A stretch of 48,502 nt of DNA from Acutalibacter sp. 1XD8-36 (GTDB taxonomy: Bacteria; Bacillota; Clostridia; Oscillospirales; Acutalibacteraceae), in NCBI RefSeq assembly GCF_009917525.1, contig NZ_QZDU01000012.1, positions 1-48,502 of the forward strand. Direction: 5' to 3'. The notes beneath the pieces were generated by a model, which was not told the DNA's origin, searched no databases, and saw nothing but the letters and a program-made list of their open reading frames with translations. The stretch's first letter is position 1. The number at the start of each line of letters is the position of its first letter. Shown one piece after another: positions 23,046 through 32,198 of this stretch. A program made the translations under genes and the position numbers.

Positions 23046-26000
23046 ATGGCTTTCGCACATCTGCACGTGCACACTGAGTACAGCCTCCTTGACGGGGCCT
23101 GCAGGATAGAGCGACTTCTGGACAGGGCGAAGGAGCTGGGCCAGGAGGCGGTGGCGATAACGGACCACGGCAATATGTACGGCGTGGTGGACTTTTACAA
23201 AGCGGCGGGAAAGCGGGGGATAAAGCCCATAATCGGCTGCGAGGTCTATGTGGCCAAGCGCACCCGCTTTGACAAGGTCAGCGACCTGGACCGGGAAAAC
23301 CGCCACCTTGTGCTGCTCTGCGAAAACCAGACGGGCTACCGCAACCTTATCGCCATGGTGTCAAAGGGGTGGATAGAGGGTTTCTACAACAGGCCGCGCA
23401 TAGATTTTGAGCTTATGCGGGAGCACAGCGAGGGGCTTATCGCCCTGTCGGCCTGCGTGTCCGGCGAGATACCCCGGGCCCTTCTCAGGGGGGACTATGA
23501 GGAGGCCAGGGAGGCCGCCCTGCGCTATAGGGAGATATTCGGGCCGGAGAATTTCTTTCTTGAGCTCCAGGACCATGGGCTGAACGATGAACATTATGTA
23601 AACCCCAGTATTATAAAGCTGTCCCGGGAGACAGGCATCCCCCTGGTAGTCACCAACGACTGCCACTATATCGCCCCCGAGGACCAGGAAATGCACCGGG
23701 TGCTCATGTGCATACAGACAGGCCGCACCATCGAGGAGGAGGGCGGCCTTGAATTCGGCTCGGGGGAGCTGTATTTAAAGACCGAGGAGGAAATGCGTGC
23801 CCTGTTCCCTGAGTACCCCGAGGCCGCGGACAATACGGTTAAAATAGCTGAGCGCTGCAATGTGGAGTTTGAGTTCGGCAAGACCAAGCTGCCAAAGTTC
23901 AGCACCCCCGACGGCTCCCCGAACCAGGAGTTTTTTGAGCGTATCTGCCGGGAGGGGCTTGAAAACAGGTACGGCAAAAACCCCGGCAGGGAGCTTATTG
24001 ACCGGCTGGAGTACGAGATAAGCACCATAACCCAGATGGGCTATGTAAACTACTACCTGATAGTCTGGGACTTTATACGGTACGCCAGGAGCGTGGGAAT
24101 TCCAGTGGGCCCCGGCCGGGGCTCTGGCGCGGGGAGCATAGCTGCCTACAGTATCGGTATCACCAACATCGACCCGGTGCGCTACAGCCTTATTTTCGAG
24201 CGCTTTTTAAACCCCGAGCGGGTGAGTATGCCCGACTTCGACATAGACTTCAGCGACGAGCGCCGGGATGAGATAATAGAGTATGTGCTGGAGAAGTACG
24301 GTGCGGACCACGTGGCCCAGATAGTCACCTTCGGCACCATGGCTGCAAGGTCGGCAATAAGGGACGTGGGCAGGGCCATGGCTATCCCCTTTAACAAGGT
24401 AGACCAGGTGGCGAAGCTGGTGCCCCCCGACCTTGGCATGACCCTTGGGAGGGCCCTGAAGTCCTCCAGGGATTTCAGGGACAGATGTGAGTCCGACCCC
24501 CAGGTAAAGGCCCTGGTGGGCATGGCAATGAAGGTGGAGGGAATGCCCCGGCACGCGGCGACCCATGCGGCGGGGGTGCTCATAACGGACAGGCCGGTGA
24601 TGGAATATGTGCCCCTGGCAAGGAACGACAACGTGGTAGTTACCCAGTTCACCATGACTACGGTGGAGGAGCTGGGGCTGCTGAAAATGGACTTTTTGGG
24701 GCTTAGGAACCTGTCTGTCATAGACAACGCCGAAAAGCTTATACGAAGGTCCCAGCCGGATTTCTCCATGGAAAGCGTGCCGCCGGACGATAGGGAGACC
24801 TTTGAAATGCTTGCCGCTGGGCACACTGTGGGGGTCTTCCAGCTTGAGTCCGCTGGCATGACCCGGCTGGTGGTACAGTCCCAGGCAAAGTGCATAGAGG
24901 ACCTGATAGCCATAATCTCACTGTACCGCCCGGGGCCCATGCAGTTTATCCCAATGTACATTGAGAACACCCGGGACCCCTTGAAGGTCAAGTACCAGCA
25001 CCCACTTTTAAAGCCCATACTTGACGTGACCTTCGGCTGCATTATCTATCAGGAGCAGGTAATGCAGATATTCCGGGACCTTGCCGGGTATTCCCTTGGA
25101 AGGGCCGATATTGTGCGCAGGGCCATGTCGAAGAAGAAGCACGATGTGCTGGAGAAGGAGCGGCAGATATTTATCCACGGACAGCGCCGGGAGGACGGCA
25201 GCTGGGAGGTGGAGGGCTGCGTTAACAGGGGCGTGGACGAGGCCACAGCCGAGGCGCTGTTCCGGGAGATTCAGGACTTCGCCTCATATGCCTTTAACAA
25301 GGCCCACGCAGCGGCGTATGCTGTGGTGGCCTACCAGACGGCCTACTTAAAATGCCGGTACCCCAGGGAGTATATGGCGGCCCTCCTCTCAAGCGTGCTG
25401 GGCAGCACCGGCAAGGTGGCGGAGTATATGGAGGAGTGCAGGCGGCTGGAGCTGGCGGTGCTGCCTCCACATGTGAACTACAGCGGTGTCGGCTTTACGG
25501 TGGACGGCAACAGCCTGCGCTTCGGGCTGGCGGCGGTGAAAAATCTGGGCCGCTCGGTGATAGTCAGGATGGAGCAGGAGCGCGAGGGCGGCGGCAGGTT
25601 TACCTCCTTCAGGGACTTCTGCAAGCGCATGACCGGCAAGGACATGAACCGCAGGGCCATTGAGAGCCTTATAAAGTGCGGGGCCCTGGACGGCCTCGGG
25701 AACAACCGCCGGGAAATGCTCATAGGGCTCGAGGGGATCCTGGCCCAGCTGGACGGGGACCGCCGCCGGAACATTGAGGGCCAGATGGGCTTCTTCGACT
25801 CGCCCCAGCTCTCCGGCGTGGAGGGTGAGGAGCCGCTGACAAGGGCCGAGGATTTCCCCCAGCTGGAGAAGCTGGCCCAGGAGAAGGAGGTCACCGGCAT
25901 GTACCTGAGCGGGCACCCCATGTCCGCCTACGCGGAGCTGTACGCCGGGGGCAGGTACGCAAGGAGCAGCGATATCCTGCTCAGCGCCCAGGAGGAGGCC

Positions 26001-26543
26001 GGGGATACGGTCTATTCCGACGGGCAGCGGGTGTCAATGCTGGCCATAGTCACGTCAGTGCGCAGGAAGGACACCCGCTCGGGAATGACCATGGCCTTTG
26101 CCACTTTGGAGGATATGTCCGGCGCCGTAATGGGCCTGATATTCCCCAGCGTCCTTGAGCAGTACGGCAACCTGCTCTATGAGGGGGCGGTGGTGGAGGC
26201 CCAGGGGCGGCTGAGCTTCCAGGAGGATAAGGAGCCGGAGCTCCTGTGCGACAGGCTTTCGGAGCCGCCGAAGCCCGGCGGGGAGGCCAGGGGCACAAAA
26301 AAATCCTCCACGCCGGGGTTGTACCTCCGGGTGGACTCGGAGGCGGACCCGAGGCTTAAAAAGGCCATGCAGTATGTGGATATATTCGACGGCGGGCGCT
26401 ACGACGTGTTTATAATGTTCAGGGACACCGGGAAGGTGGCGCGCGCCCCGGCAAAGTACAGGGTGGAGGTCAGCCGTCAGCTTATGACGGCGCTGGGGAG
26501 GCTCCTGGGCAGCGGGAACGCCCGGTATGTTGATGGAGGCTGA
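23046..26543 (+). CDS. dnaE: DNA polymerase III alpha subunit
   Basis: The 1165-residue protein begins with a PHP domain (HLHVHTEYSLLDG at the start, AITDHGNMYG at about 39-48). The C-family polymerase palm follows: PGRGSGAGS, then PDFDIDFSDERRDE with the catalytic aspartates near residues 397-401. Further motifs include HAAGVLI, QLESAGM, and YRPGPM; a helix-hairpin region and an OB fold (from about 1000) end the protein. It is a DnaE-type rather than PolC-type enzyme. In Firmicutes with PolC, DnaE extends primers at the fork. The start ATG follows GAGGGGAG by a short gap. Confidence 0.97.
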   Translation: MAFAHLHVHTEYSLLDGACRIERLLDRAKELGQEAVAITDHGNMYGVVDFYKAAGKRGIKPIIGCEVYVAKRTRFDKVSDLDRENRHLVLLCENQTGYRNLIAMVSKGWIEGFYNRPRIDFELMREHSEGLIALSACVSGEIPRALLRGDYEEAREAALRYREIFGPENFFLELQDHGLNDEHYVNPSIIKLSRETGIPLVVTNDCHYIAPEDQEMHRVLMCIQTGRTIEEEGGLEFGSGELYLKTEEEMRALFPEYPEAADNTVKIAERCNVEFEFGKTKLPKFSTPDGSPNQEFFERICREGLENRYGKNPGRELIDRLEYEISTITQMGYVNYYLIVWDFIRYARSVGIPVGPGRGSGAGSIAAYSIGITNIDPVRYSLIFERFLNPERVSMPDFDIDFSDERRDEIIEYVLEKYGADHVAQIVTFGTMAARSAIRDVGRAMAIPFNKVDQVAKLVPPDLGMTLGRALKSSRDFRDRCESDPQVKALVGMAMKVEGMPRHAATHAAGVLITDRPVMEYVPLARNDNVVVTQFTMTTVEELGLLKMDFLGLRNLSVIDNAEKLIRRSQPDFSMESVPPDDRETFEMLAAGHTVGVFQLESAGMTRLVVQSQAKCIEDLIAIISLYRPGPMQFIPMYIENTRDPLKVKYQHPLLKPILDVTFGCIIYQEQVMQIFRDLAGYSLGRADIVRRAMSKKKHDVLEKERQIFIHGQRREDGSWEVEGCVNRGVDEATAEALFREIQDFASYAFNKAHAAAYAVVAYQTAYLKCRYPREYMAALLSSVLGSTGKVAEYMEECRRLELAVLPPHVNYSGVGFTVDGNSLRFGLAAVKNLGRSVIVRMEQEREGGGRFTSFRDFCKRMTGKDMNRRAIESLIKCGALDGLGNNRREMLIGLEGILAQLDGDRRRNIEGQMGFFDSPQLSGVEGEEPLTRAEDFPQLEKLAQEKEVTGMYLSGHPMSAYAELYAGGRYARSSDILLSAQEEAGDTVYSDGQRVSMLAIVTSVRRKDTRSGMTMAFATLEDMSGAVMGLIFPSVLEQYGNLLYEGAVVEAQGRLSFQEDKEPELLCDRLSEPPKPGGEARGTKKSSTPGLYLRVDSEADPRLKKAMQYVDIFDGGRYDVFIMFRDTGKVARAPAKYRVEVSRQLMTALGRLLGSGNARYVDGG

Positions 26544-26604
26544 GGGGGAGGCCGAAAATATTGCTAAAACGCAAATATGCCCCCCTAAAATATCAACTAA
26601 CCCC

Positions 26605-26632
26605 TTGATAATTCCGGCAGATTTGGTATAAT
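26605..26632 (+). promoter_or_regulatory. Promoter of pfkA
   Basis: TTGATA at 26605-26610 and TATAAT at 26627-26632 with a 16-base spacer. A GC-rich GGGCGG/CCGCC-like segment follows in the 68-base leader. Confidence 0.75.
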
Positions 26633-26700
26633 TAAAGGGTAAAACAGTTAATGACCGGGCGGCTCCACGCCCCCGGGTAAAACTTGGAGGGAACAAAAAT

Positions 26701-27669
26701 ATGGGAGCAAAAACAATAGCAGTATTGACCAGCGGCGGCGACGCCCCGGGCATGAATGCGGCTGTCCGTGCAGTGGTGCGTAGCGCCATCTCCTTCGGCA
26801 TGAGCGTCTACGGGGTCATGCGCGGGTATAACGGCCTTCTCAACGGCGACGTTAAGGAGATGAACATGCGCAGCGTCTCAGACATCATCCAGCACGGCGG
26901 CACGTCCCTGTTCACCGCCCGCAGCCCTGAGTTCAACACCCCCGAGGGTGTGCAGAAGGCGGCGGATTTCTGCCGGGAAAAGGGCATTGAGGGCGTGGTC
27001 GTCATCGGCGGCGACGGCTCCTTCAAGGGGGCCAGGGACCTGTGCGGCGCGGGGATACCCTGCATCGGCGTGCCAGGCACCATCGACAACGACATCGCCT
27101 GCACAGACTATACCATCGGCTACGACACGGCCCTGAACACCGCCATGGAGATGATTGACCGTATCCGCGACACCACCGAGTCCCACGACCGCTGCAGCGT
27201 TGTGGAGGTCATGGGCCGCCGCTGCGGCGACATCGCCCTGCATACCGGCATTGCCGTGGGCGCTATGGCCACCCTGGTGCCCGAGGTGCCCTACGACTTC
27301 CAGAGGGATATTGTTGACCGTATGAAGGCCGCACAGCAGACCGGCAAGCGGCATTACATTATAGTTGTGGCCGAGGGCGTGGGCCATACCCAGGAGCTTA
27401 CCGAGCGTATCCAGGCGGCTACCGGCATTGAGAGCCGCGCCACTGTCCTGGGTCACGTGCAGCGCGGCGGCTCTCCGACCCTCAGGGACCGTGTGGTCGC
27501 CAGCCGCATGGGTTATCATGCGGTGGAGCTGCTGTATAACGGCGCCTCCAACCGTGTAGTGGCCCTCAAGGGCGAGCAGGTGGTTGATTTTGACATCACC
27601 GAGGCGCTGAATATGCCTAGGATTTTTGATGAGAACCTGTACAGGGTCTCAGCCAGGCTGTCTATTTAA
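26701..27669 (+). CDS. pfkA: ATP-dependent 6-phosphofructokinase
   Basis: Phosphofructokinase commits fructose-6-phosphate to glycolysis. The 322-residue protein has TSGGDAPGMNA at 10-20, GGDGS at 103-107, and PGTIDND with the catalytic Asp near residue 127. The glycine after the GGD aspartate and the glycine of PGTID are the two residues that mark ATP rather than pyrophosphate as donor. MGRRCGD and HVQRGGSP also match the family. GGAGGG lies upstream of the ATG. It has its own promoter and terminator, separate from dnaE. Confidence 0.96.
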   Translation: MGAKTIAVLTSGGDAPGMNAAVRAVVRSAISFGMSVYGVMRGYNGLLNGDVKEMNMRSVSDIIQHGGTSLFTARSPEFNTPEGVQKAADFCREKGIEGVVVIGGDGSFKGARDLCGAGIPCIGVPGTIDNDIACTDYTIGYDTALNTAMEMIDRIRDTTESHDRCSVVEVMGRRCGDIALHTGIAVGAMATLVPEVPYDFQRDIVDRMKAAQQTGKRHYIIVVAEGVGHTQELTERIQAATGIESRATVLGHVQRGGSPTLRDRVVASRMGYHAVELLYNGASNRVVALKGEQVVDFDITEALNMPRIFDENLYRVSARLSI

Positions 27670-27710
27670 GTGCCGGGCAGGATTTATAGTTAATACAGCT
27701 CAAAAGCAAA

Positions 27711-27736
27711 CCCCCGGACCGTTAAAGGTCCGGGGG
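27711..27736. terminator. Bidirectional terminator between pfkA and the exporter operon
   Basis: CCCCCGGACC pairs perfectly with GGTCCGGGGG around a 6-base loop. It serves pfkA on the plus strand and, with a TTTGCTTTT tail, the permease gene on the minus strand. Confidence 0.85.
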
Positions 27737-27759
27737 TCAATTTATGCCGTTTAGGCTTT

Positions 27760-29028
27760 TTATTCGTGCCTCAGCGCGTCAATGGGGTTGAGGTTAGCGG
27801 CCTTTACCGAGGGTATCAGCCCGAAGATAATGCCGATTATCATGGAGAACACCACCCCGAAGATTATGGCGGGCACGCTTATGGCTACAGGCGTCTCCGC
27901 TATCCTGGAGATAATCTCCGCAAGCCCTATGCCGGTCCCCACGCCCAGCAGGCCGCCCATGCTTGTGAGCACCGCCGCCTCAGTGAGGAACTGCCAGAGT
28001 ATCCGGCTTTTCTTGGCACCGATAGCCTTCTTCAGGCCTATCTCCCGGGTGCGCTCGGTTACGGACACCAGCATGATGTTCATAACGCCGATACCGCCGA
28101 CCAATAGGGAAATGCTGGCTATCCAGACAAGCTGCTGGTTTGTGGCGTTAGAGAGGTCCTGGAGCTCCTTGGCCTGCTCCAGGGTGTCCTCGGCCTTGTA
28201 CTGGATACCGTTTGTGTTGGTGTTATAGGTGTTGAGCAAATCCGCCACAGCCTTGCCCGCCGCGGACATGGCCTCGGTATAGCTCACCTGCACCGCAACC
28301 TCCTTTGGCTCGTCATAGGAGAAAAGCGCAGGCCAGAGCACATCAGGAAGGAAGACCGCACCGGAGTTCCTGGAGTTCATATAGGTGTAGTAGTCCTCAA
28401 TGGAGTTGATTACAGGCTCGAACTTCGTGTCCAGCTCCACCACGCCCACCACCACCAGGGCAATGGAGTTGCACTCGATTGTCTTGCCGATGGGGTCCTC
28501 GCCCTGGAACAGGCTCTTTGCGGCGTTATCGTCCAGTATCACCACCGGCCTGAAGCCGCTAAGGTCATTGGGCACGAACATGCGCCCTTTTTTGATAACA
28601 TAGCCGCAGGTCTCGAAATAGCTGTCGTCAATGCCGTAGGTGGAGCAGCCGGAGAGGCTGGCGTTTCCGTAGAAATAGGTGCTGGAGTACCCGTCCTGGC
28701 GCTTGGTATAGGCCGTCGCCGCCGTCACGTTCGGAAGGCTCCCGATTGCCTCAAGCATTTCCTCGGTCATAAGTGGTATGCCGTCCGGGATTCCCTCATA
28801 GTCGATAGTATAGGGATAGTTGCCGTCGGTGGTATGGTAAAGCTGTATGCGGGTCACATTGTTTCCCGCGCCGATAAGGTTCTGCTTTATCTGCTCGTTT
28901 GTGCCCTTGATGGTGGACACAATGGAGATAATGGAGGCAATGCCGATGATTATGCCCAGCATTGTCAGGAACGAGCGCATTTTATGGGCCCAAATGCCCT
29001 GGAATGACAGGCGTATATTCTCAATCAA
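27760..29028 (-). CDS. MacB-like ABC transporter permease
   Basis: The 422-residue protein has the MacB/FtsX layout. One membrane helix lies at about residues 18-40 (SFLTMLGIIIGIASII), a large extracytoplasmic domain with few hydrophobic stretches follows to about residue 285, then three C-terminal helices (about 295-320, 345-370, 380-410), with ERTREIGLKKAIGAKK between. It overlaps the adaptor gene upstream by 8 bases and ends the operon. Such permeases work by mechanotransmission with a separate ATPase and adaptor. Confidence 0.88.
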   Translation of the reverse strand: MIENIRLSFQGIWAHKMRSFLTMLGIIIGIASIISIVSTIKGTNEQIKQNLIGAGNNVTRIQLYHTTDGNYPYTIDYEGIPDGIPLMTEEMLEAIGSLPNVTAATAYTKRQDGYSSTYFYGNASLSGCSTYGIDDSYFETCGYVIKKGRMFVPNDLSGFRPVVILDDNAAKSLFQGEDPIGKTIECNSIALVVVGVVELDTKFEPVINSIEDYYTYMNSRNSGAVFLPDVLWPALFSYDEPKEVAVQVSYTEAMSAAGKAVADLLNTYNTNTNGIQYKAEDTLEQAKELQDLSNATNQQLVWIASISLLVGGIGVMNIMLVSVTERTREIGLKKAIGAKKSRILWQFLTEAAVLTSMGGLLGVGTGIGLAEIISRIAETPVAISVPAIIFGVVFSMIIGIIFGLIPSVKAANLNPIDALRHE

Positions 29029-31105
29029 GGATTATCCCCCCTCCGTTTTCCGTCTCAAAGGTAACGCCGTCCTCGGTCCTGCCGGTTATCACGCCGCCAT
29101 CAGGCAGGGCAGCGCCGGTATCCCCTGAGTCGCCGGTATCGTCTGCGGTGCCGTCACCGTCTACAATATCATCCACGGCGCCTGTGCCGTCATCCATAGT
29201 GCCGCCGCCATCCGCAAGGCCTCCGGACGTATCCGGGAGGCTTTCAAGCCCGCTGCTGGATTCATCCTCGCCGCTGCCCTCAGGGAATGGGGGCTCGCCG
29301 CTCTCCTGGAGCACGCACCGCACGCCCTCCTTAACGTCCTGACCATAGGGGAAGGCGATGAAATCCTCCCCGGTGGCCCCGGACTTTATCTCCAGGGCAT
29401 AGCTGCCAAGGCTCTTGCCCACGGTGACATAGGATTTCATGAGCCGGTTGTTCTTACCGGCCTTCATCACATAGTAGCCGGAGTCGTCCTCGCGTATATA
29501 CATTCTCTCAAGATACAGAGCATCCATGCTGCTGGTATCGTTTACACTAAGGGTTATCTCCACCCAGCTGCCGCTCTGTATGGTGTCGTCGGCGTCCATG
29601 AGCACCGCAGTAAACTCGTAGAAGGAGTTATTTGGGTTGGTGTCCGAGGACCAGGAGTTGCCCTCGGTGGGGTAGTCTGAGATTGACACTATCTGGGCAG
29701 AGTAGGTCATGCCGTTTGACCAGGAGTTCACGGTGACCTGGTCCCCTATATTCACGCTCCCCAAGAGTGACTCGCTGATGGTGCCGCTGACATAATACTG
29801 CTGGGCCCCGGACACCACCAGGAAGGGCCTGCCCTCAGAGGTGGCTGTGTCTATGTCAATAAGCGTGCGCACCTGCCCGTCCACCGTGCTGAGCACCGTG
29901 GAGTTCTCCAGGGCCCTGTTGGCTTTATCCAGGTCGAGCTGGGCCTGCTTCATGTCGTGCTGGAGGTTGGTTATCTCCCGCTTCTTGGCCTTAATTAGGT
30001 CGTCCAGCTCCTTCTTGGTGTAGTTCATGTGGTTATAGTTATCCGGCTCCGGGGTGGGCTTTGGGGTAGGAGTCGGCGTAGCCGCGGCCTTCTCCTGGGC
30101 AGGGGAGTTCACAACGTCTGTGAGCACATCTGTAGCGGCCGCAACCCCTTTTATGATACCCGGCAGGTTTACAGAGCCAGAGAAGCCTGTGCCGTCTATG
30201 GTGACCTTGGAGATAAGGCCGCCGTAGTTTGAGTCGTGCTCCCGGACCTCAAACACCGCCGCAAAGGGGGAGATGAGCTTAAAGGGCGGGGGAGTGGGGG
30301 ACTCTGTAGGCGCTGGAGTGGGAGTCTCTGTGGGCTCCGGAGTGGGGGTCTCATCAGGCCCCGGCTCCGGCGCGGGGGTCTCTGTAGGCTCCGGAGTGAA
30401 AGTGGGCTCCGGGCTCATAGTGGGCTCGCCTGTGGGCAGCAGGCCCATCATCAGCTTCATAAAGTCCGGGGTCAGCTTATAGCCGTCCTTACAGAGGAAC
30501 ACATAGGGGTCCGAAGAGGTGCCGCTGCCCCTGTATGGCACCGAGTCCAGCGTCAGCTCAGAGTAAACATTCACGTCCGGGGTGGGGAAGGGGGTGGGCG
30601 TGGGCTTCGGCGTAGGCGTCGGGGTGGGGGTAGGCTTTTTGGTGGGCTTTGGCGTGGGGGTGACGCGCGGCTTCGGCGTAGGCGTGGGCTCAACATAGGC
30701 CTTGGTCTTCTGCAGCTTTTTAAGCTGCCGGTTGGCCTCGTCTATGCGCACCTGCACCTGCTGCTGGGCCACTGTCTTTGCCTCCACGTCCAGCTCCAGG
30801 GCCTCCCTGTTATACTGGAGGAGCGGGTCGCCTATGGCGACGCTCTGGCCCTCCTCAACAAATATCTCGCTTATGGATTTGGAGCTGTCGGGAAATAGCT
30901 CCTGCATATAGTCCGAGACGATGTTGCCGCTGGTAGAGGTGTCGCTGCCCCAGTAGCCTGTGGTCAGATAGGCCATGGGCTGGACCTCTACGGTCTTTTG
31001 GTCGTTTCGGTAGTTCATATACTGTACGGCGCCGATAATGGAGCCGGCGATTATAACGACCGTGACCCCAAGTATAATCAGGCGCTTTTTCAGCTTCTTA
31101 TTCAT
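29021..31105 (-). CDS. HlyD-like adaptor B with Pro-Thr-rich insertion and extra domain
   Basis: The 694-residue protein has one N-terminal membrane helix (about 8-28), the first biotinyl-lipoyl half (GSDTSTSGNIVS to EEGQSVAIGDPLLQY), and a coiled-coil helix to about residue 115. The coiled coil is then interrupted by a Pro-Thr repeat (TPTPKPTPTP type), a small globular segment (about 175-225), a second Pro-Thr repeat, another globular segment (about 265-330) and a third repeat. The second coiled-coil helix (about 350-400) and the beta-barrel follow. The C-terminal 90 residues are Asp/Gly/Ser-rich. It overlaps its neighbours by 8 bases on each side. The insertion replaces the hairpin tip that usually contacts a partner. 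Confidence 0.8.
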   Translation of the reverse strand: MNKKLKKRLIILGVTVVIIAGSIIGAVQYMNYRNDQKTVEVQPMAYLTTGYWGSDTSTSGNIVSDYMQELFPDSSKSISEIFVEEGQSVAIGDPLLQYNREALELDVEAKTVAQQQVQVRIDEANRQLKKLQKTKAYVEPTPTPKPRVTPTPKPTKKPTPTPTPTPKPTPTPFPTPDVNVYSELTLDSVPYRGSGTSSDPYVFLCKDGYKLTPDFMKLMMGLLPTGEPTMSPEPTFTPEPTETPAPEPGPDETPTPEPTETPTPAPTESPTPPPFKLISPFAAVFEVREHDSNYGGLISKVTIDGTGFSGSVNLPGIIKGVAAATDVLTDVVNSPAQEKAAATPTPTPKPTPEPDNYNHMNYTKKELDDLIKAKKREITNLQHDMKQAQLDLDKANRALENSTVLSTVDGQVRTLIDIDTATSEGRPFLVVSGAQQYYVSGTISESLLGSVNIGDQVTVNSWSNGMTYSAQIVSISDYPTEGNSWSSDTNPNNSFYEFTAVLMDADDTIQSGSWVEITLSVNDTSSMDALYLERMYIREDDSGYYVMKAGKNNRLMKSYVTVGKSLGSYALEIKSGATGEDFIAFPYGQDVKEGVRCVLQESGEPPFPEGSGEDESSSGLESLPDTSGGLADGGGTMDDGTGAVDDIVDGDGTADDTGDSGDTGAALPDGGVITGRTEDGVTFETENGGGIILD

Positions 31106-32198
31106 TGGCGGGACCCTCCCCTTTTGCGGGCCCGGACGGGTCCTGCTTTTTGTTTAGCGCCTCAAGCTGGCGCTCAAGGGACTCGATAATGGTCTGCCCG
31201 CTTATCTCCTCTCTGGGGGGCTTCGGCGCCGCCGGGGCGGAGACCTGCGGGGCCTGCTGCGACGGCACAGAAGGCGCGGGGGCTGCAGGAGCCTCCTCTG
31301 CATTGATGGGGGCCTTATGCTTCCCGGGCTTCGGCAGCTTCGGGAGCTTAGGCAGTCTCGGGGCCTTGACCCTTGGTGTGACTATCTCCCCGGTCCTGTC
31401 TACCGCCGGAGCCGGGGCCTTTGATACAGTAGGTGCTGAGCTTGCCGCAGCTGGGGCAGGGCTTGCAACAGATGAAGCTGGTCCAGCCCCAGCCGGGCCT
31501 GCCGCGGGCTTTGAGGCTATGGGCTTTCCCGAGGAATTTACCAGCAGGCCGTCCCTGATATGCAGCGTGCGCTTTGCATGGGCGGCTATCTCGGGCTCGT
31601 GGGTTATCATGACTATGGTGACGCCCTCGTCGTTAAGGCTCTGGAAGATTTCCATTATCTGCTCGCCGGAGCGGGTGTCCAGGGCGCCGGTGGGCTCGTC
31701 AGCCAGAAGTATCTTTGGGCTGTTTACAATGGCCCTTGCTATGGCGACCCTCTGGCACTGTCCGCCGGAGAGCTGGGTGGGCTTAAATTCCGTGCGGTCC
31801 CCAAGGCCCACCCGCTCCAGGGCGCGGCGGGCTATGGCCTGGCGCTCCTTGCGGCGTACCCCGGCGTATAGGAGGGGCAGGGCCACGTTGTCAAGGGCGG
31901 ATTGCCTGGAGAGCAGGTAGAAGCTCTGGAAAACAAAGCCAATACTGTGCAGGCGCACCTCGGACATGCGCTTCTCGCTGACCCCGGCTATGTCCTCCCC
32001 CTCAAGGATGTACTCCCCAGAGGTGGCACTGTCAAGGCAGCCGATTATATTCATAAGGGTAGTCTTGCCGGAGCCGGAGGGGCCCATTATCGCCAGGTAC
32101 TCCCCCTCCTCAACGGTGAGGGAAATACCCCCCAGCACCGGCACCTCCAGTTTCCCCTGCAGATAGGTCTTATAGATGTCTCTGAGCTCAAGCATCAT
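31098..32198 (-). CDS. MacB/LolD-like ABC transporter ATPase with Ala/Pro-rich tail
   Basis: The first 225 residues are a full ATPase: Walker A GPSGSGKTT (38-46), signature LSGGQCQRVAIA (about 140), Walker B LLADEPTGALD and H-loop MITHEPE. A further 140 residues rich in Ala, Pro and Lys follow (PKLPKLPKPGKHK type) and end in a short helix (IESLERQLEALNKK). Homologous ATPases usually stop near residue 230-250, so the tail is unusual and may tether the ATPase. It overlaps the flanking genes by 4 and 8 bases. Confidence 0.88.
   Translation of the reverse strand: MMLELRDIYKTYLQGKLEVPVLGGISLTVEEGEYLAIMGPSGSGKTTLMNIIGCLDSATSGEYILEGEDIAGVSEKRMSEVRLHSIGFVFQSFYLLSRQSALDNVALPLLYAGVRRKERQAIARRALERVGLGDRTEFKPTQLSGGQCQRVAIARAIVNSPKILLADEPTGALDTRSGEQIMEIFQSLNDEGVTIVMITHEPEIAAHAKRTLHIRDGLLVNSSGKPIASKPAAGPAGAGPASSVASPAPAAASSAPTVSKAPAPAVDRTGEIVTPRVKAPRLPKLPKLPKPGKHKAPINAEEAPAAPAPSVPSQQAPQVSAPAAPKPPREEISGQTIIESLERQLEALNKKQDPSGPAKGEGPANE

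Noticed and set aside
30236-30898. Plus-strand Gly/Arg-rich frame opposite adaptor B
   Set aside because: It is the antisense of the Pro-Thr repeats, which yields Gly/Arg repeats automatically.
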